A stretch of DNA of 64,000 bases from Dama dama (Eukaryota > Chordata > Mammalia > Artiodactyla > Cervidae). The stretch is from NCBI RefSeq assembly GCF_033118175.1, contig NC_083701.1:8947501-9011500 (forward strand). Direction: 5' to 3'. Numbering within the stretch: the first letter of the stretch is position 1; each line of letters starts with the position of its first letter. Position numbers and translations under genes: made by a program. Positions 1 through 11,344 of the stretch are shown one piece after another. A model generated the notes under the pieces. The model searched no databases. It had not been told where the DNA came from and saw only the letters and a program-made list of their open reading frames with translations.

Positions 1-429
1 GTAGGCTGAGCAGAGGCTGTTCCCGGGCAAGTCTGTCCTGGGGACAGACCTTGTCTGGAGGAAGCCATGCGGAATGGCTGTGGGTGGGACCATAGAGTCC
101 TCATAACTTGAAGAGGAGTCCTGAGAGGGAGCCTTTGATGACAGCTTATGGAATGATGCTCTGGGACCCTGGTCACGTGAAGAGTGTGTTCCTTGTATTC
201 GGTGTAAGAGTGTATTCACTGGAAAAGAAACCAGTGACCTTAATAATGATAGTAACCACAGCCCATGAGACAGCCATCCAAGGCTTCCACTGGAGGCAAA
301 GATGAAATAAAGCTGCAAGATACACTGAATCCAGTTTCCCCATCCTCACACTCGTGAGAAGCCTCCCAGGTAAGAGTTTGAGTAACTTTCATGTTTGCTC
401 ACCAATGGAATTGAGATCATAAAATCTTT

Positions 430-560
430 AACCTTGATTAGGTTTTTACCACATACCAGGCACTGTGCTAACCATCCAGTAGGTGTTATCTCATTTATCC
501 TTCACAGCAGGTAATTATTGCTGTCATTATTTTATGTCTGAACAAAGCAAGATGCAGACA
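430..560 (-). repeat. MIR SINE fragment
   Basis: ACCAGGCACTGTGCTAA followed by TATCTCATTTATCCTTCACA resembles antisense MIR. The flanking 1-429 and 600-940 hold no feature I recognise. Confidence 0.6.
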
Positions 561-944
561 CAAGACTGATGTGGCAGCCAGGGTCACCATCTCTGGGAGG
601 CGGGACTGGGTTCAGACTCCAACTCCTGGGGGTCCCACCACGGGTTGGAACAGGTGTGGACTGGCTCTTGTGACCCTAAGACATAAGACAGAAGCGTAAG
701 GCTAGACATTTTCCAGGGGGCAGCCCAGGGTTCAAAATCTAACAGAGCCTCTGGGGGTCAGAATGAACCCACTCTGTGAAGCACAGAGACTGGCTGCCCG
801 CAGGGGCTGGACATGACCATCAGGGTTGCTGGGACGGACACTCAGCCTGGGGAGAGGGTACTGGTGACCCCACCTTTGAATGCATAGCCACAGGACACGC
901 ACCACACATCATCTCCTGGGGTGCTGGCAAGGCAGTGAGCTGTC

Positions 945-1050
945 CTCTGGATCCTGATTTTACAGACTTTGCAATAGATCCCAAGAGACATGGAGTCACT
1001 GGCCAGAGTCACCCAGCCATTGAGAGGCTGAGCGAGAGTTGAATCCAAAC
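945..1050 (-). repeat. MIR SINE fragment, diverged
   Basis: GATTTTACAGACTTTGCAA and CCAGAGTCACCCAGCCATTGA correspond to the antisense MIR core. Confidence 0.5.
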
Positions 1051-1322
1051 TTCCCAGGGAATAGACCTTGATTCTACACATTTTGTGAACCTAGACTAGC
1101 CCTGGCACCCACCATCTACTTTCAACCCGTCTCCTCCAGTGGCCCCATCTTTGCTTCAACCTTTAACCCCCTAAACTCTAACCATCATGCAGCAGCCAAG
1201 GAATCTTTTAAAAAAGTAAATCTACCACTTAATTTCCAATCCTCTGCTGGCCTTACATCAACTTAGAATAAAGTCCAAACTCCCTTTCCAGACCTACAAG
1301 TCCTTCCAAAGCCCTGCCTGTC

Positions 1323-1900
1323 ATGAGCTAAATTGTGTCCCCTCCCCTCAAATCTATATATTGAAATTCTAACTCCCAGGATCTCAGAATGTGACTGTAT
1401 TTGGAGACAGGGTCTTTAAAAAGGTGACCCCATGGACTATAACCCTCTAGGTTCCTCTGTCCATGGGATTTCCCAGGCCAGAATACTAGAGTGGATTGCC
1501 ATTTTTTCTCCAGGGGATCTTCCCAAGCCAGGAATTGAACCTGCATCTTCTGCATTGGCAGGTGGATTCTTTACCACTGAGCCACCTGGGAAGCCCTTTA
1601 AAAAGGCAGTTAGAGTAAAAATCAGGTCACTGGGGGAGGCCCTAATCCAGTATGGCCTGTGTCCTTATAAGAATAGGAGATGAGGACACAAACATGTACA
1701 CACGCACACAGAGGGAAGAGCCTGTGAAGACATAGGGAGGAGAAAAATGATCATTTACAAGCCCAGAAGAGAGGCCTCAGAAGGAATCAACCAGGTTTAC
1801 ACACTGATCTCAGATTTTTAGCATCCAAAGACAGTACATTTCTGTTGTTTAAGTCACCCAGTCTGGGGAATTTCATTATGATAGCCCCAGAAAACTAGCA
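1323..1900 (+). mobile_element. MLT1A-type LTR (ERVL-MaLR), interrupted by a Bov SINE
   Basis: The sequence begins GAGCTAAATTGTGTCCCC and has TCAGAATGTGACTGTATTTGGA, CCTAATCCAGTATGGCC...GTGTCCTTATAAGAA, and the terminal TTTCTGTTGTTTAAGTCACCCAGTCTG, all hallmarks of the MLT1A LTR. It is a solo, non-coding LTR and is split at 1425-1595 by a SINE. Confidence 0.8.
1425..1595 (-). mobile_element. Bov-tA/Bov-A SINE inserted in MLT1 LTR
   Basis: An antisense tRNA-derived SINE ending in CCACCTGGGAAGCC. The flanking 11-bp direct repeat CTTTAAAAAGG at 1414-1424 and 1596-1606 is a perfect TSD. Confidence 0.93.
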
Positions 1901-2153
1901 CACCTCCCTGTGACTCTCCCCTTTGCTCTCTGCATCCAACATTGGCCTCCAAATTCTTCCAAGTTTTTTGGTTGTGAACATTCATGCCTCAGGGCCTTTG
2001 CACATACTCAACCAGAAACAGAATATTTTAGATAATAAGAGTGGAGGGGTAGAGAATTTGCAGAAGAATGAAGAAGCAATGAGGCCTGAGGTATCCTCCT
2101 AATCTTCGGGAATGCTCTAGATTGAATATTTGTGTCCCCCCCAAATTCATGTG

Positions 2154-3361
2154 AACCGTGAACTTCCAGATGTTCAAGCTGATTTTAGAAAAGGCACAGG
2201 AACCAGAGATCAAATTGCCAACATCCGCTGGATCATCGAAAAAGCAAGAGAGTTCCAGAAAAACATCTATTTCTGCTTTATTGACTATGCCAAAATCTTT
2301 GACTATGTGGATCACAATTAACTGTAGAAAATTCTGAAAGAGATGGGAATACCAGACCACCTGACTTGCCTCTTGAGAAATCTGTATGCAGGTCAGGAAG
2401 CAACAGTTAGAACTGGACATGGAACAACAGACTGGTTCCAAATAGGAAAAGGAGTACATCAAGGCTGTATACTGTCACCGTGCTTATTTAACTTATATGC
2501 AGAGTACATCATGAGAAATGCTGGACTGGATGAAGCACAAGCTGGAATCAAGATTTCCAGGAGAAATACCAATAACCTCAGATATGCAGATGGCACTACA
2601 CTTATGGCAGAGAGTGAAGAACTAAAGAGCCTCTTGATTAAAGTGAAAGGAGAGAGTGAAAAAGTTGGCTTAAAGCTCAACATTCAGAAAACAAAGATCA
2701 AGGCATCCGATCCCATCACTTCATGGCAAATAGATGGAAAAACAGTGGAAACAGTGGCAGACTTTGTTTTCTTGGGCACCAAAATCACAACAGATGGTGA
2801 ATGAGGTCATGAAATTAAAACACGCTTGCTCCTTGGGAGAAAAGTTATGACCAACCTAGATAGCATATTAAAAAGCAGAGACATTACTTTGCCAACAAAG
2901 GTCCATCAACTCAAGGCTATGGTTTTTCCAGTAGTCATGTATGGATGTGAGAGTTGGACTATAAAGAAAGTGGAGTGCTGAAGAATTGAGGCTTTTGAAC
3001 TGTGCTGTTGGAAAATACTCTAGAGAGTCCCTTGGACTACAAGGAGATCCAGCCAGTCCATCCTAAAGGAAATCAGTCCTGAATATTCATTGGAAGGACT
3101 GATGTTGAAGATGAAACTCCGATACCTTGGCCACCTAATGCGAAGAGCTGACTCATTTGAAAACACTCTGATGCTGGGAAAGATGGAAAGCAGGAGGAGA
3201 AGGGAAAGACAGAGGATGTGATGGTTGTATGGCATCAGTGACTCAATGGACATGAGTTTGAGCAAGTTCTGGGTGTTGGTGATGGATAGGGAGGCCTGGT
3301 ATACTGCAGTCCATGGGGTCACAAAGAGTTGGACATGACTGAGTGACTGAACTGAACTGAG
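2154..3361 (+). mobile_element. BovB (RTE) LINE, 5'-truncated, reverse-transcriptase remnant
   Basis: A 1.2-kb BovB copy with its 3' tail (GACTGAACTGAACTGA) and a perfect 10-bp TSD, AATTCATGTG, at 2144-2153 and 3362-3371. It retains the C-terminal part of the reverse transcriptase: a segment with FRKGTGTRDQIANIRWIIEK (2190-2250), a stop at about 2319-2321, then a frame at 2343-2804 with GCILSPCLFNLYAEYIMRNA. The catalytic box reads YADG where an active copy has YADD. Stops and this change show that it is dead. RTE-BovB is the well-known LINE thought to have entered ruminants horizontally from reptiles. Confidence 0.95.
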
Positions 3362-3437
3362 AATTCATGTGGAAGTTCTACTCCCAAAGTGGTGATGATT
3401 GAAAGTGGGCCTTTAGAAGTTGATCAAGATTAGTGAG

Positions 3438-3638
3438 GGCTTCCCTGGTAGCTCAGAGAGTAAAGAATCTGCTTGCAATGCAGGAGACCTGGGTTCAGTC
3501 TCTGGGTTGGGAAGATCCCCTGGAGAAGGGAATGGCTACTCACTCCAGTATTCTTGCCTGGAAAATCCCATGGACAGAGGAGCTTGATGGGCCATAATCC
3601 ATAGGGTCACAAAGAGTCACAGGACTGAGCATACACAT
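3438..3638 (+). mobile_element. Bov-tA SINE
   Basis: The tRNA-derived head GGCTTCCCTGGTAGCTCAG is followed by the Bov-A body, ending AGGACTGAGCATACAC. Confidence 0.92.
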
Positions 3639-4119
3639 CCCACCCAGTTTCAGCTTCTTGTCTTAGCTGGTCCTCCAAGCTTTCCGGTTTCTTTGGAAAC
3701 CCTCAGGTCCATTCACTGCCCCATCCTTTCTGTTGCCTGCACAGCTACTGACCTGTGGTCTGCCCCTTCACATGCATGGCTCCCGTGTTCATGGGGATTT
3801 CCCGCTCCTCACTTGTGAGGCCTTGAGGATGGACTTCTTAGGATGGATTAACACCTTTATGAAAAGTAGAAGAGAAAGGGCTCTCGCCACGTTGTGCGGA
3901 CACAGCAGGAGAGTGGCCATCTGCACACCAGGAAGAGAGGTCTCAGCAGGAACAGCATCTGCCTTGACCTTGGACTTCCCAACCTGTGGAAGTGTGAGAA
4001 ACCAATTCTTCGTTGCTTAAGCCACCTGGTCTATGGTCTTTTGTTACAGCAGCTTGAGCACATGAAGACAGGAAGGATGAGGCCAAGACAGGGTGTCAGG
4101 AGACTGAGTTTTTCTCTCC

Positions 4120-4195
4120 TGCTAGTGTGACCCTAGGTAAGGGATTCCCTTCTGCGGGCCTCAGTTTCCCCATCTATAAAAGAGAAGTCCTAGTC
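4120..4195 (+). repeat. MIR SINE fragment
   Basis: GTGTGACCCTAGGTAAGG and CCTCAGTTTCCCCATCTATAA are the MIR core. 4200-4735 has only an A18 tract near 4600 and nothing else recognisable. Confidence 0.75.
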
Positions 4196-4739
4196 CTGAA
4201 AACCTCTACAGTGGAGAGTTTCTGCCCTGATCAGAGGGAATATCTGCCCTTGAGCTGACCAGCACTGAGGGCCCAGAAAAGAATGGAGGCTACATATATG
4301 AGCTTGGAGCTGCCCAGAAGTAGGGAGGCGAGGAGGGGGAGGGGAAGGTGTCCTCAGGCAGGGACCTCACTCAGCAGTTTTCAGGGGTGCCTGGGATCAG
4401 AGCTCAGGCTGGGTCCTGCAGGCTCTGGGAAACCCAGCTCATACCTTTCTCCTCCCTGGTTAAATATTTGCCGGCTTTAGCCTGATCTCAGAGGAGTTCA
4501 ACCAGTCAGCCCAGCCAATGTATTTGTACGTGTCCTTGTGCACATGTGGGCTTAGCGCTGAGGCAGCACTTCTGCTATCCAGTTTTTTATTTAACTAGGG
4601 AAAAAAAAAAAAAAAACAGATACTTGCTCCCCACTCCCAACTCATACCTCCCACTCTGCTGCCCAGCTGACCTTGGCTCCACTCAAGACCAACCAGTACC
4701 TGACAAGCCACCCCAGTAGGGTTCAGAGCCATAGGTCTT

Positions 4740-4850
4740 CATGCTGAGAGTGTGGGCCTGAATTCTTGCTCTGCCACTGGGGCTGTGTGTCTTTGACAAT
4801 TCCTTTAACATCGGGAATAGTCTCCACCCCTGCAAAATGAGCTCATAAAG
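4740..4850 (+). repeat. MIR SINE fragment
   Basis: GAATTCTTGCTCTGCCACT followed by GACAATTCCTTTAAC and TGCAAAATGAG match a sense MIR. Confidence 0.7.
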
Positions 4851-5014
4851 CCCCCTTAGGCCTCAACCCTTGCCCTCACACCCTTTGTTTTGCTCTCCAA
4901 ACTCAGTGCCCTTCTATTGGGCATCTCTCCTTATCTTGGCTCTTGTGTTTCTGCCTCCCCACCTCTCCCCTTCCTTGCAGAGGCAGCAGTATTTGAAGGC
5001 AGCTACCTAGCTCT

Positions 5015-5195
5015 TGAGTGGGCAGCCTTGAAGGCGGGTTCAGATCTCATCTGCATCTCTTGCCTTAAGGGAAAGTTACCTAACCTCTCTCAACCTTGAT
5101 GTCCCCTCTGTGTGATGGGGTAAGAGAATCAGGTCTTCTTAGAGAATCAGGTCTTTAACCCTTGTTCCCTTGTTGAGAGGATTAAAGAAGATGAT
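5015..5195 (+). repeat. MIR SINE
   Basis: TTACCTAACCTCTCTCAACC, then GTGTGATGGGGTAAGA, and a GAGAGGATTAAA tail. Confidence 0.7.
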
Positions 5196-5210
5196 GCTGC
5201 CATATTGATG

Positions 5211-5573
5211 TTCAGTTCAGTTCAGTCGCTCAGTCTGTGTCTGACTCTTTGCCACCCCACGGACTTCAGCACGCCAGGCCTCCCTGTCCATCACCAACTC
5301 CCGGAGCCCACCCAAACCCATGCCCATGGAGTCGGTGATGCCCTCCAACCATCTCATCCTCTGTCTTCCCCTTCTCCTCCCATCTTCAATCTTTCCCAGC
5401 ATCAGGGTCTTTTCCAATGAGTCAACTCTTTGCATGAGGTGGCCAAAGTCTTGGAGTTTCAGCTTCAACATCAGTCCTTCCAATGAACACACAGGACTGA
5501 TCTCCTTTAGGATGGATTGGCTAGATCTCCTTGCAGTCCAGGGGATGCTCAAGAGTCTTCTCTAACACCACAG
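5211..5573 (-). mobile_element. BovB LINE 3' fragment
   Basis: It begins with the antisense BovB tail TTCAGTTCAGTTCAGTCGCT and runs through the 3' UTR to TCTAACACCACAG. It is 5'-truncated. Confidence 0.93.
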
Positions 5574-5775
5574 ATGTAAGAACATCAATAAAGATCACTA
5601 TGATTATTCAGGAGATCATCCCAAGCCTGTCTTCCCTGCTTATTAATTTCCCTGCCCTCACCCTTTCCTTTCCACACCCTGGGGCGGGGGGGTGGGGGGT
5701 AAGATGCCTCCTCTTTATTCTGTGCCGTGCTGACCTCTAAAGACATAGCCCATAATGGACTTAATCACCATTTGT

Positions 5776-5940
5776 TTTTTTTGTTTTTTGTTTTTTTTTA
5801 TTCATGTAGCATTTTATTTTTTTTATTTTGTATTTTTTTCATTTATTTTTATTAGTTGGAGACTAATTACTTTACAATATTGTAGTGGTTTTTGCCATAC
5901 ATTGACATGAATCAGTCATGGATTTACATGTGTTCCCCGT
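5776..5940 (-). mobile_element. Ruminant L1 3' end
   Basis: A T-rich start, then AGTTGGAGACTAATTACTTT and CAATATTGTAGTGG, the antisense L1 3' UTR. The 15-bp TSD TTAATCACCATTTGT is perfect at 5761-5775 and 5941-5955, so this is a recent, severely 5'-truncated insertion. Confidence 0.92.
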
Positions 5941-6414
5941 TTAATCACCATTTGTGCTTGTGATGATGGTGAGTACTTCCTGGGCAGTTATCTTCTAACC
6001 CTCAGGTCCACAGCACTTGAGCAGCACCAGGTTCTTGAGTGAATGAATAAATGGGCGAATGAGTAAATGAACGGCCAATGACCTTTCCAGACCCATGGGA
6101 AAATGCTCTTGGTCTCCAGCAATCAATAGAGATCTGTGTCCCACTTTTTCAGTTATGCCCTAGAAAATGATCGCCAGGCTCAGAGGCATGACACAGTGAT
6201 CGATGAACTGGACAGGACAGAGGAGGGGGCAGAGAGGTCATGTGGAACAGCCCTTGTTCCCAGCAGGCCTCCTACAGTGGGCGAAGGACTAGCATACGAA
6301 TCTATGCCCTTTCATTCAACTCATTCTGCTGGAGGGCTTGCCGGGCTCCCAGCCCAGGCTGGTACAGTCCTCAGAGAGTTTCCTTAAATTTCATCTGAGG
6401 GCCACCTTGGCTGA

Positions 6415-6627
6415 GTCAGTTCAGTTCAGTCGCTCAGTCGTGCCCGACTCTTTGAGACCCCCATGGACTGCAGCATGCCCGGCTTCCCTGTCCATCACCA
6501 ACCCCCAGAGCTTACTCTAACTCATGTCCATTGAGTTGGTGATGCCATCCAGCCATCTCATCCTCTGTCATCCCCTTCTCCTTCTGCCTTCAATCTTTCT
6601 CAGCTTCAGGATCTTTTCCAATGAGTC
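6415..6627 (-). mobile_element. BovB LINE 3' fragment
   Basis: Antisense BovB tail AGTTCAGTTCAGTCGCTCAG through to TTTTCCAATGAGTC. Confidence 0.93.
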
Positions 6628-8000
6628 TGTAGGATCCATAAGATCTGAAGTTCAGCTCCATGAGGGAGGACCCTCCCCCTGCCATGCTCGGACTCTGATG
6701 ATGCTGCCACCAGTCCACTTTGAAACTCAGCCCCAGGAGGCGCCCACACCCTGGATTACCACTGAGACAGACCAGCATTTTCTTGAAAATCTTAATAAAA
6801 GACCAAGAGAGGACCCAAAGAGACTGTATCTCATTTCCCTTGGCTCCTTGCTTGCATTTCATGTTTTGTTATTCTTGTAACTACTTCTGAAGACTCAATA
6901 GTGTTTGCATTTTACTTTTATTTGCTTTTTTATTTGCTGGGCCACTGGAAAGTAAGATGCAGATGTCATGATCACTTACTCCTGAATATTCCTCCAAATA
7001 TCTTCTAAAACGAAAGGCCTTTTCCTCACCTAACCACACTCCAACACCTCACCTGAGATCATTGATGAGAAATTTCTAATATCATCTAATACCCAACCCA
7101 TAGTTAAAAGTACAGAATTGTCTCCCAGATCACTTTTGCAATTTTTTTTTTCCCACATCAGAGTCCAATCAAGATCCACACAGTGCACTGTGTATGATGT
7201 ATTTTAAGTCTCTTTTCACCTAGAGTTGTGCCTCCTGCTTATACCTCTTTTGTTCTTTATTTATTTCCTGACTTTGGCTGCTAGGCCAGAATTGGCCAGA
7301 CATCATGAAAGATGACCCACACCCTGGGGTTGTTCACTGTCCCCTTGTCCACCTATAGTTGGTTCCCGGCTGAGCCTAGACGTGGCTGTCTTCAGAACTG
7401 GTGGTGTTAGTAAAGGGACTCTTGGTGATCTCAGCAACAGAGAGGTGATACATGCAGTGGGGACGCAAGGGTGCCTGAGCAGAAGAAGGACCCTGGTATG
7501 AGAGGACTTTTTTTCACATCAGAGGGAGCCCAGAGGACCTGGGCAGGTGAGGGCATTGGATTCTTCCTGACCCTCCCCCTCGATGTCACCTGCCCCCACC
7601 CCCCTTCAGCCTACTGTGCGGTTCCATCCTGCCCCACCCCTACTAATGTCTTATCTTAGACCCAGGGAAAGCTCTGAGCACTGGCTCACTTTTCCTTTAC
7701 CTCTGCCCTGGTTCAATTTAAATTCTAGATTGATGAAAATGTTCAAATTCACATATAAAAGTGAAGAAATAAGACTTGCATAAATATCGATAAGTATTAT
7801 TGTACTTTACTGAGTTGAGCAGGAGCTTTAAGCATGACTTCAAAAAGCTGACCCGGTACAGAGAGAAAGGAATAGATTTGACCAAATCAATCAGCTGTAA
7901 TAAAAAAGCCAAACAAATTCTGGAGAAAATAAGATGAACCATGGTAGTTGACTTCGGACACTTAATATCTTCCACAGTTTGTGTAAATAGTAGGTTTTTT
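6628..8000. other. Intergenic, no gene; possible old LINE near 6990-7330
   Basis: No coding or RNA gene was recognised. 6990-7330 (CATCTAATACCCAACCC, AAGATCCACACAGTGCA, TTTTAAGTCTCTTTT) resembles an ancient L1M 3' region, but the match is weak. Confidence 0.35.
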
Positions 8001-8340
8001 GGTTTGCTATTAGGGTGTAACAAATTACTGCAAACTAGTGGCTTGAAATAATTGTTCGATTTGTCTGCTATTGATTCTTCAACGGATTTGGCAGGGCTGA
8101 CTGCTCTCCCCACTGTGTGTCTGCTCACCACTGAGGAGTGGCTGGAGTGGGTTGAAGAACCCACTTCCAAGGTGACCACTCACCTGGCTGGCTGTCAGAA
8201 GCCAAGCCACAGTTATTGGCTGGAGCCTCAGTTTTCTTCTTGGGGCTTGTCCATGTGGCTAGACTGGGCCTCTGACAAAATGGTGGTGTCATGGCAGTTG
8301 GACTTATTGCCTGGCAGCTGACTTCAAAGAGAGCCAAAGC
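8000..8340. repeat. Possible medium-reiterated LTR remnant
   Basis: GGTGTAACAAATTACTGCAA...CTAGTGGCTTGAAATAA and GTCCATGTGGCTAGACTGGG recall a familiar mammalian LTR class. The subfamily is not identified. Confidence 0.4.
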
Positions 8341-8589
8341 TGGGGAGCCTCCGGTCTCTGAAGGCTGAGCCCCGAAACAGTGTTACTTCTGCTATATGCT
8401 ATCAGTTGAAGCAGGTCATCTGAGCACCCCAAGTTCAAGGTGGGAAGGGAGCAAAGACACAAAGACCAGAAGACATGGTTCATTGGAAACACCAAAGTAA
8501 CCTTCTGCTGCAATGAAAAATTAAACAAAACCCCAACAGAAAAACGGACAATGAATGAGAACAAATAATTCATTTAAGAAGCACAGACT

Positions 8590-8960
8590 GGCAACAGATA
8601 TATAAACATATATTCAACTCAGCATAATGGAAGAAATACACATTTAAATTTCACCTAATTTTTCCTCACACAAGAATGGAAGAGCATATTGCCAAGACTC
8701 ATAGACCATTGTTGGAGTAAAAATTTTCTGTGAATTTCCCAGAGGAGAATTTTGATAAGATGCAACCAAAATCTCCAAAAATAATGAATCTTTTGATTCA
8801 GCATTTCCACATTTAGGATTTTCCAGTACTTTTCGGTAAGGAAATACTCAGAAAAGCATACAGTGTTGTTTCCTTAGTAAAAGATTGAAAGTACATTGAC
8901 TATTCTTTAATTGTGGACTAAAATTGTTGCATTGATTTGGTAGAACACAATGCAGTAAAT
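8590..8960 (+). repeat. L1M LINE remnant
   Basis: CCATTGTTGGAGTAAAAATT and TTTTGATTCAGCATTTCCAC correspond to the end of old L1 ORF2 and the adjoining 3' UTR. It is highly diverged. Confidence 0.5.
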
Positions 8961-9176
8961 ATCTTAATGAATCTGGTGTTTAGGCTGCTGACTTGGCATC
9001 AGAAAATATTTGCCAACCCTTCCTACCTCTGATCTGATATTTCAGGCATTCATCTACTCAATCATTCCACAAAAATATTAAATGAACATGCGGATCAGTG
9101 GTTATGCAATATACAGTCCCTGCCCTAAAAGCATTTTCATGGTCTTTGGAGAAAATAGACATATTAATTGCTAAGT

Positions 9177-9256
9177 ACGGGGTTGGCCAAAAAGCTAGTT
9201 CAGGTTTTTCCATCAGATGTTACGGAAAGAACCAAATGACCTTTTGGCCAACCAAT
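9177..9256. mobile_element. Palindromic mariner-derived mini-element
   Basis: GGGTTGGCCAAAAAGCTAG and the inverted CTTTTGGCCAACC flank a short centre (CATCAGATGTTACGG). This matches the roughly 80-bp foldback mariner remnant common in bovid genomes. It cannot encode a transposase. Confidence 0.8.
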
Positions 9257-9283
9257 ATAACACAGTGCATATAGTATGACATA

Positions 9284-9414
9284 TAGTCATGTCCGACTCT
9301 TTGTGACCCCATGGACTGCAGCACACCAGACTCCCCTGTCCTTCACTATCTCCAAAAGTTTACTCAAGTTCAAGTCTATCGAGTAGGTGAAGCTATCTTA
9401 CAATCTCGTCCTCT
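9284..9414 (-). mobile_element. BovB LINE 3' fragment
   Basis: CATGTCCGACTCTTTGTGAC through to CAATCTCGTCCTCT. It lacks the final tail repeats. Confidence 0.88.
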
Positions 9415-9682
9415 AAATTATTATGTACCTGTAAAATAGAACTCTAAAACTCGGAATAAAGACTGATCTAGATCCATGATATTACTGTCAGAAGTAAAAA
9501 GGTTTTATTTTGCTTTATTTCTTCTAGCTGATCAACTTGTACAGCATGTCCCCACTTATGTAAAACATATAAAAGGGAACTTTCTGAAAATATAAGAAAT
9601 CAGTTTGGGGACTGGAACATCTGGGAAGTGGTTTTAGGAGGGAGAAAAAAGACTCACTTTTCATTTTACACCCTTGGGCAGT

Positions 9683-10028
9683 GTTACGGACTGCATGTTT
9701 GTGTCCTCCTGCAAATTCATTTCCTAACCCCCCAGTGTGATGGTATTAGAAGGTGGGGCGTTTGGGAGGTAATTGGGTCATGAGAATGGGGACCTGGTGA
9801 ATGAGATTAGTGCCCATATGGAACAGACCACAGAGGGCTTCTTCACCCTCTTCCGCCACATGAAGACATGGTGAGAAGTTAGCCAGCGAGAAGCCAGGAA
9901 ATGAGCTTTCACCTATAGGGCCTTGATCTTGGACTTCACAGCATCCAGAACTGTAAGAAATTGGTCTTTGTTGTTTAAGCCTCCCAGTCTATGGTATTTT
10001 TGTTACAATAGCCTGAACTAACTAAAAC
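9683..10028 (+). mobile_element. MSTA/MSTB-type solo LTR (ERVL-MaLR)
   Basis: Nearly full length: GTTACGGACTGCATGTTTGT, GTGATGGTATTAGAAGGTGG, GGTAATTGGGTCATGAGAAT, TCTTGGACTTCACAGCATCC, and the end GTTGTTTAAGCCTCCCAGTC. No internal retroviral coding sequence. Confidence 0.88.
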
Positions 10029-10029
10029 A

Positions 10030-10934
10030 GGCACTGTTAGGTCTTTTTTTTTTTTATCCAGTGCCTGTATTTTATAAAGACATTGTAATAAAGCATTTAA
10101 AATGTATCAAAGACAGTGTTTTAATTATAGTGTTGTCCTAGCATTCTTTAAATTCTTGCATGGATTGATTAATGTGTTCACTGATTCATTCAATAATTTT
10201 GTGGGAGTCTCATCCCAGGTTGAAAGATACAAAGGATGGACCACTCAGAGACTAGGGGAGACCCCATGGGAACAGGTGCCAGGCAGGATCATCACAGCAG
10301 TGCTGCGGGAGGGATCCAGAGACAGTGACCTCATCTGTCAGCCAAGGGCATGTTGTAGGGGTCACAGAGCAGGCAAGCACGGGGTGGAGGCTTTAAGGAG
10401 GAGGGGACATCTGAGTTGGGCTCTGAAGTGTGCATGCACTTGGGCCAGGTGAGGAAGTCTGGGCAGGAACCTTGGCATCTGACAGCACAGGCAATTAATG
10501 TTTCCAACTCAACTGACCTATTTAGCAGGAGTGAGAAATTCACAAGCCAATAGGAAGAGAGGAGAGAGGAGAGGCATCCAGACTGGGGCAAACATGAAGC
10601 ATTTTATAGCTTATCACAGAAGGAACCACACCTCTCTCTCTTTTTTTTTTTTTAAACAGCAAGAATAAGAAGCTTCTCTCACCATCCCCAGTCACTATGG
10701 TAACCAAAGACCCTTCTGCTCAGAGTGATGGGCTCTGTGTCTTCTCTCCCAGGATAGCACGCGAGGCTCATGATGCTGTGACATCCAAGCAGGGCTCCGG
10801 TGAGGACAATCCACACCCTTCCTTAGACACTGAAATGCATTTCAGTGAACAGCACCAGGCAGCCGAGAGGTCTAGGATGGCTTTTCAAACTTCTGCCCAT
10901 CAGGGTCGCCGTTAACAAACAGATGTAACCACAG
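10030..10934. other. Intergenic, no gene recognised
   Basis: Mostly unique-looking sequence with T-rich tracts near 10044-10055 and 10642-10653. Confidence 0.5.
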
Positions 10935-10985
10935 TTTGGTTTCCAGAGGTGTGACCTTGAGCAAGCCACTTTCTCTCTCTGAAGA
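10935..10985 (+). repeat. MIR SINE core fragment
   Basis: GTGTGACCTTGAGCAAGCCA followed by CTTTCTCTCTCTGAAG. Confidence 0.6.
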
Positions 10986-11344
10986 ACAAATATTCTGGAC
11001 CCACCAACTCTCAGGATTGGTCCAAAGATTCATGTGACACTGTCCCCCATCAAGTGCCACCCATATAAAACTCAACATCATTTTGTGTCTCAGAGCTTCA
11101 GCTTTATCAGCTACACCTCTGGGCGAATGTTCTCTGCTAGGGGACCAGCTGTCGAGAGCCATTTCAGGCTGCACTCCAATTACTCTGCCCTCTTTGGCAT
11201 TTTTCTGCCTTGTCTCCTCTTAATGATCCCCACAGCCACAGTCTCAGTTCAGTTTCCATGGTCTCTTTCTTATAAAATGTCTCCCTGCTCTGCGCTTCCA
11301 CTACACAAGATATCAAACTCCTTTTTTAAGATTTTTCTTTTATA

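Larger units (their letters stand above)
1155..2015 (-). repeat. L2 LINE remnant, split by an MLT1 LTR
   Basis: 1155-1322 has the L2 3' region text (ATAAAGTCCAAACTC, then a CTACAAG...CCCTGCCTG stretch). The matching continuation CCTCAGGGCCTTTGCACA appears at about 1990-2007, beyond the intervening LTR. The strand is uncertain because the region was recognised from the commonly seen antisense form. Confidence 0.6.
2112..4052 (+). mobile_element. MST-type LTR (ERVL-MaLR) broken into three pieces
   Basis: The 5' piece at 2112-2153 (TGTGTCCCCCCC, AATTCATGTG) continues at 3372-3437 (GGTGATGATTGAAAGTGGGCC) after a BovB insertion. The 3' part at about 3838-4052 has ACCTTGGACTTCCCAACC and the end GCCACCTGGTCTATGGTCTTTTGTTAC. 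A Bov SINE and about 200 bp of unrecognised sequence (3639-3837) separate the pieces. It may be one LTR, or two neighbouring ones. Confidence 0.65.

Noticed and set aside
2343..2804. Reverse-transcriptase frame as a host gene
   Set aside because: It is part of a truncated BovB LINE with a TSD, an upstream stop and a broken catalytic box.
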